From an uncultured Collinsella sp. (GTDB lineage: Bacteria; Actinomycetota; Coriobacteriia; Coriobacteriales; Coriobacteriaceae): a stretch of DNA of 9,570 bases. A program made the position numbers and the translations under genes. The stretch lies in the NCBI GenBank assembly GCA_905207425.1, contig CAJLLB010000074.1:1-9570 (forward strand), read 5' to 3'. Within the stretch, counting starts at the first letter, position 1; the number at the start of each line of letters is the position of its first letter. Below are positions 1 through 8,100 of this stretch, in pieces. Under the pieces are notes generated by a model. The model saw nothing but the letters and a program-made list of their open reading frames with translations. It was not told the DNA's origin and ran no database searches.

Positions 1-1
1 C

Positions 2-1483
2 GTCGGCCGCTTCCGCTCGCGCTTTGGCGAGACGGTCGCCGTGTTCCATTCGCGCCTTTCGGCCGGCGAGCGTCTGGACCAGTGGGATATGGTCGCCAGC
101 GGTGCGGCCCGCGTGGTCGTCGGCGCCCGCTCGGCGCTCTTTTGCCCGCTTGACGACTTGGGCCTTATCATCATTGACGAGGAACATGAGACCAGCTACA
201 AGCAGGGCTCCAGCCCGCGCTACCACGCGCGCGAGGTAGCGGCCGAGATGGCGCGGCGCTATCGCTGCCCACTCGTGTTGGGCTCGGCCACGCCTTCTGC
301 TGAGGCCCTCGACCGCTGCCGCCGCGGCACGTATAACGGTGCCACCTGGACGCGCGTCGAGATGCCCGAGCGCCCGGGACACGCCGTGCTGCCGACTGTC
401 CGCATTGCCGACCTGCGCCGCGAGTTCGCGCACGGTAGCCGCTCCATGTTCTCTAAACCTCTGATGGAAGGCCTGGAGCGTGTGGTCGAGCGCCGCGAAA
501 AGGCCGTGTTGCTGCACAACCGGCGTGGCTTTGCGCCCTTCCTGATGTGCCGCGAGTGCGGATGTGTCCCCACGTGCAACCACTGCTCCACCGCGCTCAC
601 GTACCACGAGCGCACGCACACGCTGCAGTGTCACACCTGCGGTTCGTCCTGGCGCGTGCAGCCGTATCCCGCGCCCACGAGCCGTTGCCCCAAATGTGGC
701 AGTCGCTACCTGGCAAAAATGGGTATGGGCACTCAGCAGATCGAGGACGCACTGCACCAGATGCTTCCCGAGGACGTCGCAATTATTCGCATGGATGCCG
801 ATTCCACGCGCGGCAAGGATGCGCACAAAAAGCTGCTCGAGCAGTTCGATGCCGCCGATTGTGCGGTGCTGCTGGGCACCCAGATGATCGCCAAGGGCCT
901 CGACTTTCCCGAGGTCACGCTCGTGGGCGTGGTCAATGCCGACTTTGCGTTAAAGCTGCCTGATTTCCGTGCAGGGGAGCGCGCCTACGATCTGCTGGAG
1001 CAAGTCGCCGGCCGTGCCGGTCGTGGTGATCGCCCCGGCGAGGTCATCATCCAGACCTACCTGCCCGATGACCCGGTAATTCGCGCCGTCGCTGAGCACG
1101 ACCGTTCGATCTTTACCGACTACGACCTGGACCAGCGCCGCGACGCGCTGTACCCGCCGTTTGTTCGCTTGGTCAACATCTTGGTGTGGTCGGCGAACCG
1201 AGACGACGCGCAGGACTACATCGGGCGCATTGCAAAGCTTCTTAAGCGCCGCTGGCATGCCGCCGCGCCCGACTTTTTGCGGGCGGGGAGTGTCGTGCCG
1301 CAGGTGCTGGGCCCGGCTTCGTGTGTAATCGAGAGAGCCAAGGACCGTTACCGCTTCCATCTGCTTGCGAAGTCGCCCGTGGGGTACCATGTCTCTGATG
1401 ATATCGACGCCTGCCTCAAAGAGGTGGGCTCTGTGCGCGGCGTGAGCGTGAGCGTTGACGTCGACGCCTATGATTTGATGTAA
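2..1483 (+). CDS. priA: Primosomal protein N' (replication restart helicase PriA), 5' truncated
   Basis: This is the C-terminal 493 residues of PriA, the superfamily 2 3'-to-5' DNA helicase that reloads the replisome at stalled forks. The open frame runs in from the left edge, so the N-terminal DNA-binding domain and Walker A motif lie outside the window. Visible, numbered from the edge: the DEEH Walker B box (59-62); SATP motif III (95-98); a cysteine-rich zinc domain with CxxC pairs at 183/186, 192/195, 210/213 and 229/232; motif V GTQMIAKGLDFP (292-303); and motif VI QVAGRAGR (334-341) preceded by PDFRAGER. These are standard PriA signatures and all look intact. The stop is TAA at 1481. 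def follows after 18 bases with no terminator between, so the two are probably cotranscribed. Identification is near certain. Confidence 0.97.
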   Translation, partial: VGRFRSRFGETVAVFHSRLSAGERLDQWDMVASGAARVVVGARSALFCPLDDLGLIIIDEEHETSYKQGSSPRYHAREVAAEMARRYRCPLVLGSATPSAEALDRCRRGTYNGATWTRVEMPERPGHAVLPTVRIADLRREFAHGSRSMFSKPLMEGLERVVERREKAVLLHNRRGFAPFLMCRECGCVPTCNHCSTALTYHERTHTLQCHTCGSSWRVQPYPAPTSRCPKCGSRYLAKMGMGTQQIEDALHQMLPEDVAIIRMDADSTRGKDAHKKLLEQFDAADCAVLLGTQMIAKGLDFPEVTLVGVVNADFALKLPDFRAGERAYDLLEQVAGRAGRGDRPGEVIIQTYLPDDPVIRAVAEHDRSIFTDYDLDQRRDALYPPFVRLVNILVWSANRDDAQDYIGRIAKLLKRRWHAAAPDFLRAGSVVPQVLGPASCVIERAKDRYRFHLLAKSPVGYHVSDDIDACLKEVGSVRGVSVSVDVDAYDLM

Positions 1484-1490
1484 TAACCCG

Positions 1491-1496
1491 AAAGGA
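1491..1496 (+). promoter_or_regulatory. Ribosome binding site deciding the def start
   Basis: AAAGGA lies 5 bases upstream of the ATG at 1502, a normal spacing. The ATG at 1496 overlaps the last base of this site and would have no spacer, so 1502 is the better start. Confidence 0.6.
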
Positions 1497-1501
1497 TGGC
1501 C

Positions 1502-2038
1502 ATGGAAGCCAACGGAATCGTACTGTCGCCCGACCCTCGTCTGCGCCAGGAGTGCGCCGTCATCGAGGAGATCACCCCGGCGATCGAGGCGCTTGCCGAG
1601 AAGATGAAGAAGATGATGTTCGAGAACGGCGGTTGCGGCCTGGCTGCCCCGCAGATCGGCGAGCTCATTCAGCTCGTCACCATCGACTGCGACTACAACG
1701 ACAAGAACGACTATGACCCCTACGTGCTCATTAACCCCGTCATTGTTGAGCAGAGCGACCATCTGGTGCCGTTTAGCGAGGGCTGCCTGTCCATCCCCGG
1801 CATTAGCTGCGAGATCGAGCGTCCCGACCATGTCGTGGTCGAGGCGTACGACTTGGACGCCAACCTGATTCGCTATGAGGCCACGGGCGATTTGTTCTGC
1901 GTGTGCCTGCAGCACGAGATCGATCATCTGCACGGCAACACCATGTTCGAGCGCCTTAAGCCCATGCAGAGGCTCAAGGCCGTCAAGGAGTACCAGGACG
2001 CCCTGGCCCGCGGCGCTCGACCGGGCGAGACGGAGTAG
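1502..2038 (+). CDS. def: Peptide deformylase
   Basis: Cytosolic metalloenzyme that removes the formyl group from the N-terminal methionine of new proteins as they leave the ribosome. It is 178 residues from the ATG at 1502 (180 from the ATG at 1496), a usual length. All three family motifs are present: GCGLAAPQ (44-51), EGCLS (93-97) with the metal-binding cysteine, and HEIDH (138-142) with the two metal histidines and the catalytic glutamate. The EGCLS form is typical of active deformylases. It sits between priA and fmt, the gene for the enzyme that adds the formyl group, which is a common bacterial arrangement. Codon use is C-ending, like priA and unlike fmt. The start is preferred on ribosome-binding-site spacing; the 6-base earlier ATG is the alternative. 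Confidence 0.96.
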   Translation: MEANGIVLSPDPRLRQECAVIEEITPAIEALAEKMKKMMFENGGCGLAAPQIGELIQLVTIDCDYNDKNDYDPYVLINPVIVEQSDHLVPFSEGCLSIPGISCEIERPDHVVVEAYDLDANLIRYEATGDLFCVCLQHEIDHLHGNTMFERLKPMQRLKAVKEYQDALARGARPGETE

Positions 2039-2046
2039 GTTTGTCC

Positions 2047-2142
2047 GTCCCCGGGGCGCCCGCCTATATCATCCCGTGCTCAAACATTCTCGCTGCGCTG
2101 CGAAACTGCGCGCGGGACGATATAGGCGGGCACCCCGGGGAC
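2047..2142. repeat. 96-bp palindromic intergenic element (33-bp arms, 30-base loop)
   Basis: Arms 2047-2079 and 2110-2142 are inverted repeats matching at 30 of 33 positions. Both ends read GTCCCCGGGG inward. The three differences are at 2057/2132, 2071/2118 and 2077/2112. Transcribed from the - strand, two of them become G-U pairs and one a C-A mismatch; transcribed from the + strand, only one becomes G-U. No run of T follows either end, so it is not an ordinary intrinsic terminator, although it could protect or end the def transcript. It resembles a dispersed REP-like or miniature mobile element. No flanking target duplication is visible. Its family is not recognised. Confidence 0.75.
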
Positions 2143-2231
2143 TACGTTGACGCTGCTTGTCTCGCCCGGGTGCCGTCGGGCCAGGGAAGGGCGTCTTCGC
2201 TGATAGGTGCTTTGTTGGGAGGGCTGCTTAT

Positions 2232-2324
2232 ATGCGGCTCTTTCTTTGGTTTTGGGTATATTTGTTCTTGTTGAATTGTTCTTGCGGATGGGCCGGGTAC
2301 TTGGCTTTCCGCTGTTCTTTGTAG
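2232..2324 (+). CDS. Possible 30-residue hydrophobic small protein or leader peptide
   Basis: An ATG at 2232 opens a 30-codon frame ending in TAG at 2322. It is preceded by GGGAGGG (2217-2223) at a spacing of 8 bases, one of the better ribosome binding sites in the window. The product starts MRLFLWFWVYLFLLN, a hydrophobic run long enough for one membrane segment, followed by NCSCGW and a second short hydrophobic stretch. It contains three tryptophans and three cysteines. It ends 34 bases before the fmt start. No family is recognised. It could be a small membrane peptide, a leader peptide coupled to fmt, or a chance frame in T-rich DNA, where TTN codons give hydrophobic residues automatically. 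The chance explanation cannot be excluded. Confidence 0.25.
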   Translation: MRLFLWFWVYLFLLNCSCGWAGYLAFRCSL

Positions 2325-2358
2325 CCGTCTCGGCTTTGGTTGAGGGGAGACGTCCTTT

Positions 2359-3279
2359 ATGCGTATTGTGTTTATGGGTACGCCTGATTTTGCTGTGCCT
2401 TCGCTGGTTTCGCTTGTTGAGGCTGGGAACGAGATTGCGCTTGTTGTTACTCGTCCCGATGCTGTTCGTGGGCGTGGTAAGAAGCTGGAGCCGTCTCCTA
2501 TTAAGGCCAAGGCGCTTGAGCTTGGGTTGCCGGTTATTGAGGCTAATCGTATGACGCCTGAGGTTGTTGAGACGCTTCAAGCTGCCCAGGCTGACATTTT
2601 CTGTGTGGCTGCTTATGGCTGCATTTTGCCCGATGAGGTGCTGCATATGGCACCGCTCGGCATTGTAAATGTTCATGCGTCCTTGCTGCCCCGTTGGCGT
2701 GGGGCTGCTCCTATTCAGCGTGCCATTCTTGCTGGTGATGAGATTGCTGGCGTTTCCATTATGCGTATTGGACATGGCGTGGATACCGGCGCTTATTGCG
2801 CGCAGGCCTCGACCTCGGTTGTCGGTAAGCATGCTGAGGCGCTGACCATGGAGCTTGGTGAGCTTGGCGGCAAGCTGCTTGCCAGTACGCTTCCTTCTCT
2901 TGCCGATGGCTCGGCTGTTTGGACTGAACAGGATGAGGCGCTCGTTACCCATGCTGCCAAGATTTCTAAGCAGGAGATGCGTCTGGATCCGCAAATGGCG
3001 GCGCTTGATTGCGTGCGTCATGTGCTGGCCTCGTCCGATACCGCGCCTGCTCGTTGCGTGATTGCCGGCAAGACCGTGCGCGTGCTCGATGCTGCGCCGG
3101 CCGATGTGTCGCTTGGCGAGGGTCAGGTTCTCGTTAAGGCCAAGCGTGTTTACCTGGGCCTTTCCGATGGCTCGGTTGAGTTGCTCGAGGTTAAGCCCGA
3201 TGGCAAACGTGCTATGGCCGCTTCTGCTTGGGCTGCTGGCCTGCAGGGTGCCGATCTTATCTGGGGTGTTTTGTCATGA
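2359..3279 (+). CDS. fmt: Methionyl-tRNA formyltransferase
   Basis: Transfers a formyl group from 10-formyltetrahydrofolate to methionyl-initiator tRNA in the cytosol. It is 306 residues, close to the usual length of about 310. The N-terminal start MRIVFMGTPDFAV is characteristic. The formyltransferase core carries N104, H106 (in NVHASLLP) and D142 (in GVDTG), matching the family's catalytic Asn-His-Asp set. SLLPRWRGAAPIQ (108-120) is the conserved folate-site segment. The C-terminal tRNA-binding domain ends with LLEVKPDGKRAM. The ATG at 2359 has GGGGAGA 8 bases upstream. The TGA stop overlaps the rsmB ATG, suggesting translational coupling. Synonymous codons are strongly T-ending (GTT, GCT, CGT, CTT), unlike priA and def. 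Confidence 0.97.
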   Translation: MRIVFMGTPDFAVPSLVSLVEAGNEIALVVTRPDAVRGRGKKLEPSPIKAKALELGLPVIEANRMTPEVVETLQAAQADIFCVAAYGCILPDEVLHMAPLGIVNVHASLLPRWRGAAPIQRAILAGDEIAGVSIMRIGHGVDTGAYCAQASTSVVGKHAEALTMELGELGGKLLASTLPSLADGSAVWTEQDEALVTHAAKISKQEMRLDPQMAALDCVRHVLASSDTAPARCVIAGKTVRVLDAAPADVSLGEGQVLVKAKRVYLGLSDGSVELLEVKPDGKRAMAASAWAAGLQGADLIWGVLS

Positions 3280-4676
3280 GCAAGCTGTCTCCCGCGCGCA
3301 AGCTTGCGCTCGATGTGCTAATGGAGGCCGATCGCCGCGGCATGTATGCGCGTGACGTGCTGTCCTCTCGCGCATCGGCCAAGGCTATTGACCAGCGCGA
3401 TTCTGCTTTTGCCGCTCGTTTGGCGCTCGGTGTTGCCGCCACGCAGGGCATTTTGGACGAGCTGCTCGATCAGTTTCTCGATAAGCCTAAAAAGGTTGCG
3501 CCGCGTGTTCGCATGGCGCTTCGTATCTCGGCCTTCGAGATGCTCTATCTGCATACGCCTGGCCGCGTTGCCGTAAGTCAGGGTGTTGAGCTGGTTCGCT
3601 GCGGTGCTAAGTCCGCCGCTGGCTTGGCCAATGCTGTACTGCATAAGGTTGCGGACAATGTTGAGGACTTTGCTACTGCATCCGATGTGGATGAGTCTGA
3701 GCGACGCTTGGTCCGTCTGTCGCGCCTGATGGGGCTGCCGCGATGGCTGTGCGCTCGTATTATGGCGTCGTTTGACACGCCTGAGGGTGCGCTTAACTTT
3801 GCCGGCAATCTGGCCCCCGCGCCGCTGGCCCTGCATGAGAACGCCTTTGCAACCAAACCTGATCCGTATATCTCGCAGCTCGTCGCGCCTGTCTTCCCGG
3901 GCTGCCATGCCCCGGTTGATGCCCAGGTTACCGTTGCTTCTGGTGTGTTTGAGCATGCTGCCGCGGTGGCGTCTGATCTCAATGCGCAGCTTATCGCCAC
4001 AGCTGCCACGCGCCCTGGAAGCTGCCTTGAGATTGGTGCCGGTCGCGGTACCAAGACCTATGTGATGATGTGCCAGGCAAAGCGTGCGGAATATGAGCGT
4101 CAGCATACGGCGCTCGATCTGCATGATCGCAAGTGCGATCTGAATCTCGCTCGCCTGCATAAGGCCGGTATTCAGGGCGTTCGTACGGTTTCGGGTGATG
4201 CCTGCGAGCTCGATGAGGTACTCACATCGTTTGATGCCATGCGCGGTGAGCGGGTCAAGTTCGATACCGTGTTTATCGATGCGCCGTGCTCGGGCACCGG
4301 AACCATGCGTCGTCATCCCGAGATCCCGTGGCGCCTGACCGAGAATGATGTGACGGCCGAGTTACCCAAGCTTCAGCTGACGATGCTTAAGGAGGCTTCT
4401 GCGCGCGTGGCCGCCGGCGGAGAGCTCATCTATGCCACCTGCTCGGTTTTTGATGAAGAGAACACGCAGGTCGTGGATGCCTTCCTGGCCTCTCCCGAGG
4501 GCGTCGACTTTAGCGTCGCACCGCTCTCCGAGGCGCAGATTCTGCAACTCCCCGAGTTCGATCAGGCCAAGAAGCTCGTTTCCGTACGCCAGAACGACCG
4601 AGGACTTTTCCAAAGCGTGCCGGTAAACGCCGACTCCTACGACGGCCACTTCTGCTCCAGGCTGGTCCGCAAGTAA
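3276..4676 (+). CDS. rsmB: 16S rRNA (cytosine-967-C5)-methyltransferase RsmB/Sun
   Basis: SAM-dependent RNA m5C methyltransferase, expected to modify C967 of 16S rRNA. The product is 466 residues from the ATG at 3276, which overlaps the fmt stop as ATGA. An in-frame GTG at 3228 exists but would lie deep inside fmt and is rejected. Residues 1 to about 135 form the NusB-like RNA-binding domain (LALDVLMEADRRGMYARDVL near the N-terminus). The Rossmann methyltransferase domain follows, with DAPCSGTG (335-342, motif IV cysteine) and ATCSVFDEEN (387-396, TCS catalytic cysteine). The end, GHFCSRLVRK, is typical. SAM motif I reads LEIGAGRGTKT (251-261) rather than the usual DLCAAPGGKT, a notable divergence. 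Codon use drifts from mixed at the start to C-ending at the 3' end. Confidence 0.93.
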   Translation: MSKLSPARKLALDVLMEADRRGMYARDVLSSRASAKAIDQRDSAFAARLALGVAATQGILDELLDQFLDKPKKVAPRVRMALRISAFEMLYLHTPGRVAVSQGVELVRCGAKSAAGLANAVLHKVADNVEDFATASDVDESERRLVRLSRLMGLPRWLCARIMASFDTPEGALNFAGNLAPAPLALHENAFATKPDPYISQLVAPVFPGCHAPVDAQVTVASGVFEHAAAVASDLNAQLIATAATRPGSCLEIGAGRGTKTYVMMCQAKRAEYERQHTALDLHDRKCDLNLARLHKAGIQGVRTVSGDACELDEVLTSFDAMRGERVKFDTVFIDAPCSGTGTMRRHPEIPWRLTENDVTAELPKLQLTMLKEASARVAAGGELIYATCSVFDEENTQVVDAFLASPEGVDFSVAPLSEAQILQLPEFDQAKKLVSVRQNDRGLFQSVPVNADSYDGHFCSRLVRK

Positions 4677-4687
4677 CGACTAAGTTG

Positions 4688-4744
4688 CGGTGAAATAGGG
4701 ATTGAATAGCGGCTTCTGCCCGCCAAACAGTCCTTATTTCACCG
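4688..4744. repeat. 57-bp imperfect hairpin downstream of rsmB
   Basis: Arms 4688-4712 and 4720-4744 pair around a 7-base loop. The outer 12 positions (CGGTGAAATA core) pair perfectly, and the inner part has G-U pairs and a few mismatches before closing with GCGG/CCGC. No T tract follows on either side. It starts 11 bases after the rsmB stop. It may stabilise the rsmB 3' end or be a dispersed short palindromic repeat. Confidence 0.6.
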
Positions 4745-4793
4745 AAACTCATAAGGAAACCTGGGTAGATTATTAGCTACTCATAGCTCAAAG

Positions 4794-4831
4794 AAATAGC
4801 CCCGCGATCGGTGCCGGTCGCGGGGCTATTT
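4794..4831. terminator. Bidirectional intrinsic terminator between rsmB and fmdB
   Basis: A perfect 14-bp stem (AAATAGCCCCGCGA at 4794-4807 with its complement at 4818-4831) encloses a 10-base loop. Its T-rich ends (TATTTGGTTT on +, TATTTCTTT on -) suit termination in both directions. It lies 5 bases beyond the fmdB stop codon and about 120 bases beyond rsmB, as expected between convergent transcripts. Confidence 0.85.
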
Positions 4832-4836
4832 GGTTT

Positions 4837-5073
4837 CTAGTGGTTATGCGGGCAATTGGCGCAGCAGCCGCTGGTGGCGTTGGTGCTGGAGCCGCCGCTT
4901 CGCTGGTCGGTGTTGTAGAAACCGCTACCCTCAAATTTAATGCCGCTGGCCGAGAACGTCTTGGCTGCCGGGGCACCGCAGCTAGGGCACACGACCTCGG
5001 GAGTCTCGGACATGGGATGCTCAACCTCAAACACGTTGCCGCAGCTCGAGCACTTGTAATCGTAGCGCGCCAT
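4837..5073 (-). CDS. FmdB-family zinc-ribbon protein with Cys-rich tail
   Basis: A 78-residue protein of the FmdB/CxxC-CxxC-SSSS regulatory family, whose biochemical role is poorly known (named from a gene near formamidase in Methylophilus). It begins MARYDYKCSSCGNVFEVEHP. The zinc ribbon uses C8/C11 and C29/C32 (CPSC). The following serine/glycine-rich stretch (residues 59-64) is usual. The last nine residues read CCANCPHNH, adding three cysteines and two histidines that could bind a second metal. The ATG at 5073 (complement) has AAGGAAG a few bases upstream. It follows the fusion glycosidase gene on the same strand after 88 bases that contain a hairpin, so it may be partly cotranscribed. 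Family assignment is firm; function is not. Confidence 0.9.
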   Translation of the reverse strand: MARYDYKCSSCGNVFEVEHPMSETPEVVCPSCGAPAAKTFSASGIKFEGSGFYNTDQRSGGSSTNATSGCCANCPHNH

Positions 5074-5095
5074 AATACTTCCTTTTCAGCACAAA

Positions 5096-5117
5096 GCGGG
5101 CAGATTACTCTGCCCGC
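5096..5117 (-). terminator. Hairpin terminator candidate after the fusion glycosidase
   Basis: A 9-bp perfect GC-rich stem (GCGGGCAGA with TCTGCCCGC) has a 4-base loop. On the - strand it is followed by only TTTGTG, a weak T tract. On the + strand A residues follow. It would end or attenuate transcription from the glycosidase gene before fmdB, whose ATG lies 22 bases further on. Confidence 0.55.
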
Positions 5118-5161
5118 AAAAATTCAAACGTTTGTAACTGTACCCTATATCGGGGGTTTTA

Positions 5162-8100
5162 TCACGCTTCGCCCCAGAATCTATGGTTGTTGCGCAGGAG
5201 CTGTGCGGTTTTGTTCTCGGCGGCTGCAATGTCCGCCTCGTCAGCCTGCCAGGTCCAGTTGCCCGTGGCCACGCCCGGAACGTTCATGCGGGCGCCGTCG
5301 CCAAGCCCCAGGATATCCTGCAGCGGCATCATCACCAGGGGAGCGTCGCTTGCCAGCGCGTCGCTCATCAGCTTGGCCGCAAACTCAACACCGCTCGGCT
5401 CGTCGCCGCCGGCAAAGGAACGCGTACACCAGCCGGCGAGCGTCGAGGTGTCGTGCGTCGACGTGTACAGAATCTTGCCGGGCGTGGGATGCACACCGCA
5501 GCGAACGTCGTAGTTGCTAAACTCCAGCACGTCCATGCCGGGGAAGCCGCAGGTCGAAGCCATGGCGCGAACACCGGGCGTCAAATAGCCCAGGTCCTCG
5601 GCGATAAAGTTGAGCGGACCCAGCTCGTCATAAGCGGTCTGGAACAGGTCCTTACCCGGGCCCGCCAGCCAACGGCCGTCGGCGCAAGCCTTGCCCGCAG
5701 GGATACTAAAGTAGCTGTGGAAGCCCAGGAAGTGATCCAGGCGCACGCGGTCGTAGAGCGAAAAGGCACGACGTAGGCGATCCATCCACCAGCTATAGCC
5801 GTTCTGCTTCATGTGGTCCCAGCGGAACGTCGGGTTGCCCCACACCTGGCCCTCGGGTGCAAAGTTGTCGGGCGGTGCACCGGAAATCTCAATCGCCTTG
5901 CCGGTATCGGACAGCCAGAAGTTCTCGGGTTCGCTCCACGCGTCTGCCGAATCGTCCGAAACATACATCGGGATATCGCCGATGACCTCGATGCCCTTCT
6001 TGTGCGCGTAGTTCATGAGCTCGCACCAGGCCAGGTCAAAGCGGTACTGCATGTACGCCTGAAGCTCGGCCTCGTTGTGGAAGCGCTTGTCGTCGATTAG
6101 ATGCTCGTTGTAGCGCGCGACATCTGCCGGCCAATTGTGGCGCGACTCGCCCTCAAAGTACTTTTTGACGGCCATATAGACGCAGTACTTCTCGAGCCAA
6201 TCGGCGTTGCGATGTTTAAACGCGGTGTACAGCGGATCGGCATCCTCCCCGCCGCGGGCCTTCCAGGTCTCAAAGTCGGCGGCCAGCTCCTCGTGGCTCT
6301 CGGGTAGCAGGTCGATATTGCCTGCAAAGGCCGAAGGACCGGCGTAGGGGGAGCGGAAGAAGTCCGTGGGATTGACGGGCAAAACCTGCCAGTAGCGCAT
6401 GCCCATGGCGGCCAGATGGTCGATAAAGCGACGCGTGGGCGCGCCGATCGTACCGGGCTTGCCGTCATCGGTCGGCACCGATGTGATATGGCACACAACA
6501 CCCGCACCGTGATCGAGCGGCTCCTGCAGGCGCTGCTCGGCGTGGTGATAGATGATCGACGAACCCAGCGGATACAGATCGAGCGTGACCGTGCCGTTGT
6601 GGATCTCGCACTCGTGACCGCTAATCACATCGCTCGCGCATTCGCCGAGTGCCGGAATGGTCACACGATGCGAGTTGCGCAGGCTGCGGTTGATGATGAC
6701 GGTTGCCGACTCGCCGTCCTTGCCCGTACGGTTGTAGGCCAACACCTCATCATTGAGTGCAAAGGCCTTGATCTCGCCATCGATCATAAATGGCAGCGCA
6801 CGGCGCACAGAAGATGCGTTCTTGACGATCGCGAACGTATCGAAGTCGTGCAGGTCTTCCTTGGTCGGCATGGTGCGACGATTACCCGGATCGGTGAGAC
6901 CCTCCAAGCCGTACTCGTCACCGTAATAGATTGAGGGAACGCCCGGGAAGGTCATCTGCATGAGCGTTGCCAACCAAAAACGGCTCTTGGCCAGGCCCAT
7001 CGAGTTCTCGTCCAGGCGCCATTTGCTGCGCTCGCTCTCGGGCAGCTGCGACTCGTCGGGGCCACCGCCGAGCACCGAGATAATGCGCGGGCGGTCGTGG
7101 CTCGAAAGCAGATTGAGCGCGCAGGCCAGTGCCTCGCGCGGGTAGTTCTCGCGCAGGGTCTCGATGTCCTCAGCAGCTTGATAGGCATTCTTGTAGCCCA
7201 TCAAAAAGCCGATGACCATGTCGCGGAAGGGGTAGTCCATGGCAGAGTCGAGCTCAGAGCCCTGCAGATAGCGGCGCAGGTGGCCATAGCTGATCTTGTT
7301 GGAGGCGTCCTCCCAGACTTCGCCGAGCAGCAGCGCATCGAGTTTCTCGGCGAGCACGGCCTTTTTGATCTCGGCCAGGAAGTCATCGGAAAGCTCATCG
7401 GCCACGTCCAGACGCCAGCCATGGGCGCCGGCGCGCAGCCATTTTCGGATCACGCCGTCCTTGCCCAGGAGCCGCTCGCGCACCAGTTTGGAGCTCTCAT
7501 TGATGGCGGGCATGTTGCCCACGCCCCACCAGCAGTCATACGAGCCGTCCTCATGGAAGTAAAACGCATCGCGCCACGGTGAATCCTCGCTCTGCCAGGC
7601 GCCCACGCCGGGATAGTTGCCGTAGCGGTTGAAATAGATCGAATCGTCGCCCGTGTGGTTGAAGACGCCGTCCAGGATGATAGAAATGCCGAGCTTCTCG
7701 GCCGCCTTGCACAGCTCCGTAAAGTCCTGCTCGGTGCCCAGAATCGGGTCGATCTTGGTATAGTCGGCCGTGTCGTAGCGGTGGTTGCTCGCGGCCTCAA
7801 AGATCGGGTTGAGGTAGATGGCCGTAAAGCCCAGCTCGGCAATGCGGGGCAGGTCATTCTGGATACCCTTGAGCGAGCCGCCGTAAAAATCCCAGGTCTT
7901 GATGGAGCCGTCTTCGGCACGCTCGTACTCGGGCGGTTCGTTCCAGTCCTCGACCATGCGGCGCTGGATTCCTTTGCGCGGTTTTTCAACTTCGGCAAGC
8001 GTGCGTTCGCGCCAGTTTTCGTCGCGGGCATAGCGATCGGGGAAGATCTGGTAGACCATGCCGCGCTCGTACCACTCGGGACGCACTTCGCGGTGCTTGT

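Larger units (their letters stand above)
2039..2358. other. Intergenic stretch between def and fmt
   Basis: These 320 bases separate two genes that are often adjacent. The first third is a near-perfect palindrome (2047-2142). The rest is T-rich on the + strand, carries a possible small ORF (2232-2324) and ends in the fmt ribosome binding site (2342-2350). I found no convincing sigma-70 promoter. A TATATT at 2257-2262 has no matching -35 box at proper spacing. Confidence 0.8.

Noticed and set aside
950..1933. Long antisense open frame opposite priA and def
   Set aside because: It lies wholly across two clear genes on the other strand, with no family motif. GC-rich third positions generate such frames.
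2257..2262. TATATT as a -10 box for fmt
   Set aside because: There is no acceptable -35 at 16-19 bases upstream, and the surrounding DNA is simply T-rich.
2080..3021. Antisense open frame opposite fmt
   Set aside because: It starts inside fmt and runs into the palindrome, and shows a mirror-image composition with no recognisable domain.
3228..3275. Upstream in-frame extension of rsmB
   Set aside because: It would overlap fmt by over 50 bases and add an unrelated sequence. The ATGA overlap at 3276 gives a start that matches the family.
3318..4316. Antisense open frame opposite rsmB
   Set aside because: It is opposite a motif-complete rsmB, and its Arg/His-rich translation is typical of an antisense shadow.
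4840..5520. + strand open frame across fmdB and the glycosidase 3' end
   Set aside because: It is opposite two genes with clear motifs, and its low-complexity translation has no domain.
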